A program made the position numbers and the translations under genes. From assembly GCF_030812675.1 (NCBI RefSeq), contig NZ_JAUSTE010000001.1, positions 682,001 through 746,000 of the forward strand: a stretch of DNA of 64,000 nt, read 5' to 3'. Below the pieces are notes generated by a model. The model saw only the letters and a program-made list of their open reading frames with translations. It had not been told where the DNA came from and ran no database searches. Below, one piece after another: positions 62,604 through 64,000 of the stretch. The stretch's first letter is position 1, and each line of letters starts with the position of its first letter. The stretch is from Sinomonas atrocyanea. GTDB taxonomy: Bacteria; Actinomycetota; Actinomycetes; Actinomycetales; Micrococcaceae.

Positions 62604-64000
62604 CTACCAGGTGGCGTCGTTGGTCGTGGCTGTTCCGCCCCTGCCGTCGTCGAGGGTCGCCCAGCCCTTGCTCCACGGATTGATGTTGTTCTTGCCGAGG
62701 AAGCAGTGCTGGTTGTCCCGGAAATACCCGTTGGCGTCGGTGACGTGGGTGTAGGACGCGAACACGTGCGTGGGGTTGTCGATCCAGCACTGGACGCTCA
62801 CCCGGGTATTGGGGTGGAAGTTCCTGCCCGTGACGTCGAAGTAGTAGCACGCGTTGGACGTGCACTGCGGATCATTCGCACGCGGGCCCTGCGCGAGGGT
62901 CGCGCTCGGCGAGGCAGTGCGCGCGGAGTCTGACGTGCTCGAGCAGTTCGTCGGCTCGCCCTGGACGCAGGCCCTGACGGTGATCGAGTGCGCCTCGTCG
63001 GGCCCGTTGCCCACGGTGGCGGCGCCGTCGTTGGCCGCGGCGCTGCCGTCGATCGTCACGGTGACGGTGCTGGGCCGGCCGTTGTTGTACCCGCCGGTGT
63101 TCCAGGTCATGTCCACGTGGATGCCGTTGGTCGCGGCGTTGGCCACCGGGGTCTTCGGCTGGCCGTACGGGTTGGCGGACGCGGCGTTGCTGTTGGGCCC
63201 GGGGCCGGCGGAGTTCACCGCGCGCACCAGGAACGAGTACCCCGTGCCATTCTGCAGGCCGCCGACGATCTTGTTCGAGGCCAGCCCGCTCCAGCTGCTG
63301 CCTCCGTCGACCGAGTACTGGTAGCCGGAGATCGGGTCACCGTTGGATGCGGCGGGGCTGAAGGCGAGCTGGACCTGGTTGCCGCTGCCCGTGGTATTCG
63401 CCGGCGTCGCACTCAGGTTGGTGACCGCGCCCGGACGCCCGTACGGCGTCACCGGGTTGCTGCGGGCACCCTGCGGCGAGGCGCCCACATTGTTGTGGGC
63501 CACGAGCGCGAACGTGTAGGTCGAGGAGTTGTCGAGGCCCGTGACCTGCTGGCGCGTTCCGGCCACTCCGGTCACCGTCTTCGCGACGGATCCGCCGCGG
63601 TAGACGAGCACGTCGTAGGACGTCACCGGCTCTCCGTTGTCCTTGAGGGGTTCCGAGGCCCACACCACGTCGACGACGCCGCCGTTGACGGCCGACGTCG
63701 AGCGGGTCGCCGTCGGTGCCGCGGGCGCGAGCGGGGCGCCTGCCGGCTTGGCGGCAGGCGAGAGCGCGGACCAGTCGGACGGGTCCTTGGCGCCGTTCTT
63801 GGCCTGGATCCGCGCCCGGTACTCGACGCCGTTGGTGAGGCCGGTCCAGCTCAGCTGGGTGACCGCTCCGACCGTGCGGCGCTGGACGCCCTCTTCGGAG
63901 GAGAGCTCGATCGTGTAGCTCTGGATCGGGGTGCCCTCGTTGGCGGGCGCGGTCCAGGTCATCGAGATGCTCTTGTCGCCACGGGACAGCACGGGAGGTC
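62604..64000 (-). CDS. Fibronectin type III repeat protein, 3' part (continues past right edge)
   Basis: At least 465 residues; the frame is open to the edge, so the N-terminus is missing. Three FN3-like repeats of ~90 residues are visible, each with a Trp-containing first strand, a S/G-Y strand (YTIELSS, YDVLVYRG, YQYSVDGG) and a Y-x-F core (YRARIQA, YTFALVAH, YSFLVRAV), followed by a fourth diverged repeat with two Cys. The C-terminal ~75 residues hold four Cys (CTSNACYYFD, CWIDNP, NQHCFLG) and end GTATTNDATW, suggesting an extracytoplasmic, disulphide-stabilised tail. Actinobacterial relatives are long membrane-anchored surface proteins. Confidence 0.8.
   Translation of the reverse strand, partial: PPVLSRGDKSISMTWTAPANEGTPIQSYTIELSSEEGVQRRTVGAVTQLSWTGLTNGVEYRARIQAKNGAKDPSDWSALSPAAKPAGAPLAPAAPTATRSTSAVNGGVVDVVWASEPLKDNGEPVTSYDVLVYRGGSVAKTVTGVAGTRQQVTGLDNSSTYTFALVAHNNVGASPQGARSNPVTPYGRPGAVTNLSATPANTTGSGNQVQLAFSPAASNGDPISGYQYSVDGGSSWSGLASNKIVGGLQNGTGYSFLVRAVNSAGPGPNSNAASANPYGQPKTPVANAATNGIHVDMTWNTGGYNNGRPSTVTVTIDGSAAANDGAATVGNGPDEAHSITVRACVQGEPTNCSSTSDSARTASPSATLAQGPRANDPQCTSNACYYFDVTGRNFHPNTRVSVQCWIDNPTHVFASYTHVTDANGYFRDNQHCFLGKNNINPWSKGWATLDDGRGGTATTNDATW

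Overview
The window is a high-GC actinobacterial chromosome segment. It most resembles Micrococcaceae (Arthrobacter/Sinomonas type). This is inferred from the GC-biased codon use, the leaderless-looking and TTG-initiated genes, the tRNA-Trp/secE/nusG arrangement, and the Ala/Glu/Lys-rich tails on several ribosomal proteins. No rRNA genes and no CRISPR array were seen.

The backbone is the large translation/transcription supercluster, read leftwards on the minus strand: tRNA-Trp, secE, nusG, rplK, rplA, (insertion), rplJ, rplL, (insertion), rpoB, rpoC, rpsL, rpsG, fusA, tuf, (insertion), the complete S10 operon (rpsJ to rpsQ), (insertion), and the spc operon (rplN to rplO, then secY, adk, map). 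rpsN is absent between rplE and rpsH. The usual infA-rpmJ-rpsM-rpsK-rpoA-rplQ tail does not follow map.

Four pieces of cargo interrupt the backbone. Between rplA and rplJ lies about 12 kb with a two-domain acetyltransferase, a polytopic membrane protein, a respiratory nitrate reductase cluster (narG with a frameshift, narH, narJ, narI), a narK-like transporter and an ATP-dependent DNA ligase. Between rplL and rpoB lie a thiolase and a broken ybaK-like gene on the plus strand. Between tuf and rpsJ lies a family 1 glycosidase on the plus strand. Between rpsQ and rplN lies a single AbiEi/DUF559-like gene bracketed by a roughly 113-bp imperfect inverted repeat.

Left of map are a quinone-oxidoreductase-like gene, a complete plus-strand sugar ABC importer (two permeases and a Tat-type lipoprotein binding protein), an Ntn-type P1 peptidase, a double SRPBCC protein and a truncated nuclease-like gene at the window edge. 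Right of tRNA-Trp are an aminotransferase (plus strand), a LiaFSR-like envelope-stress module (response regulator and PspC-domain histidine kinase, divergent from a PspC/LiaF-like protein, a small membrane protein and a short PspC protein), phosphofructokinase, a GNAT-like protein and the 3' part of a fibronectin type III repeat protein that runs off the right edge.

Strong GC-rich hairpins separate most transcription units. Most lack U-tracts, as is common in this group. The clearest promoter is in front of rpoB.
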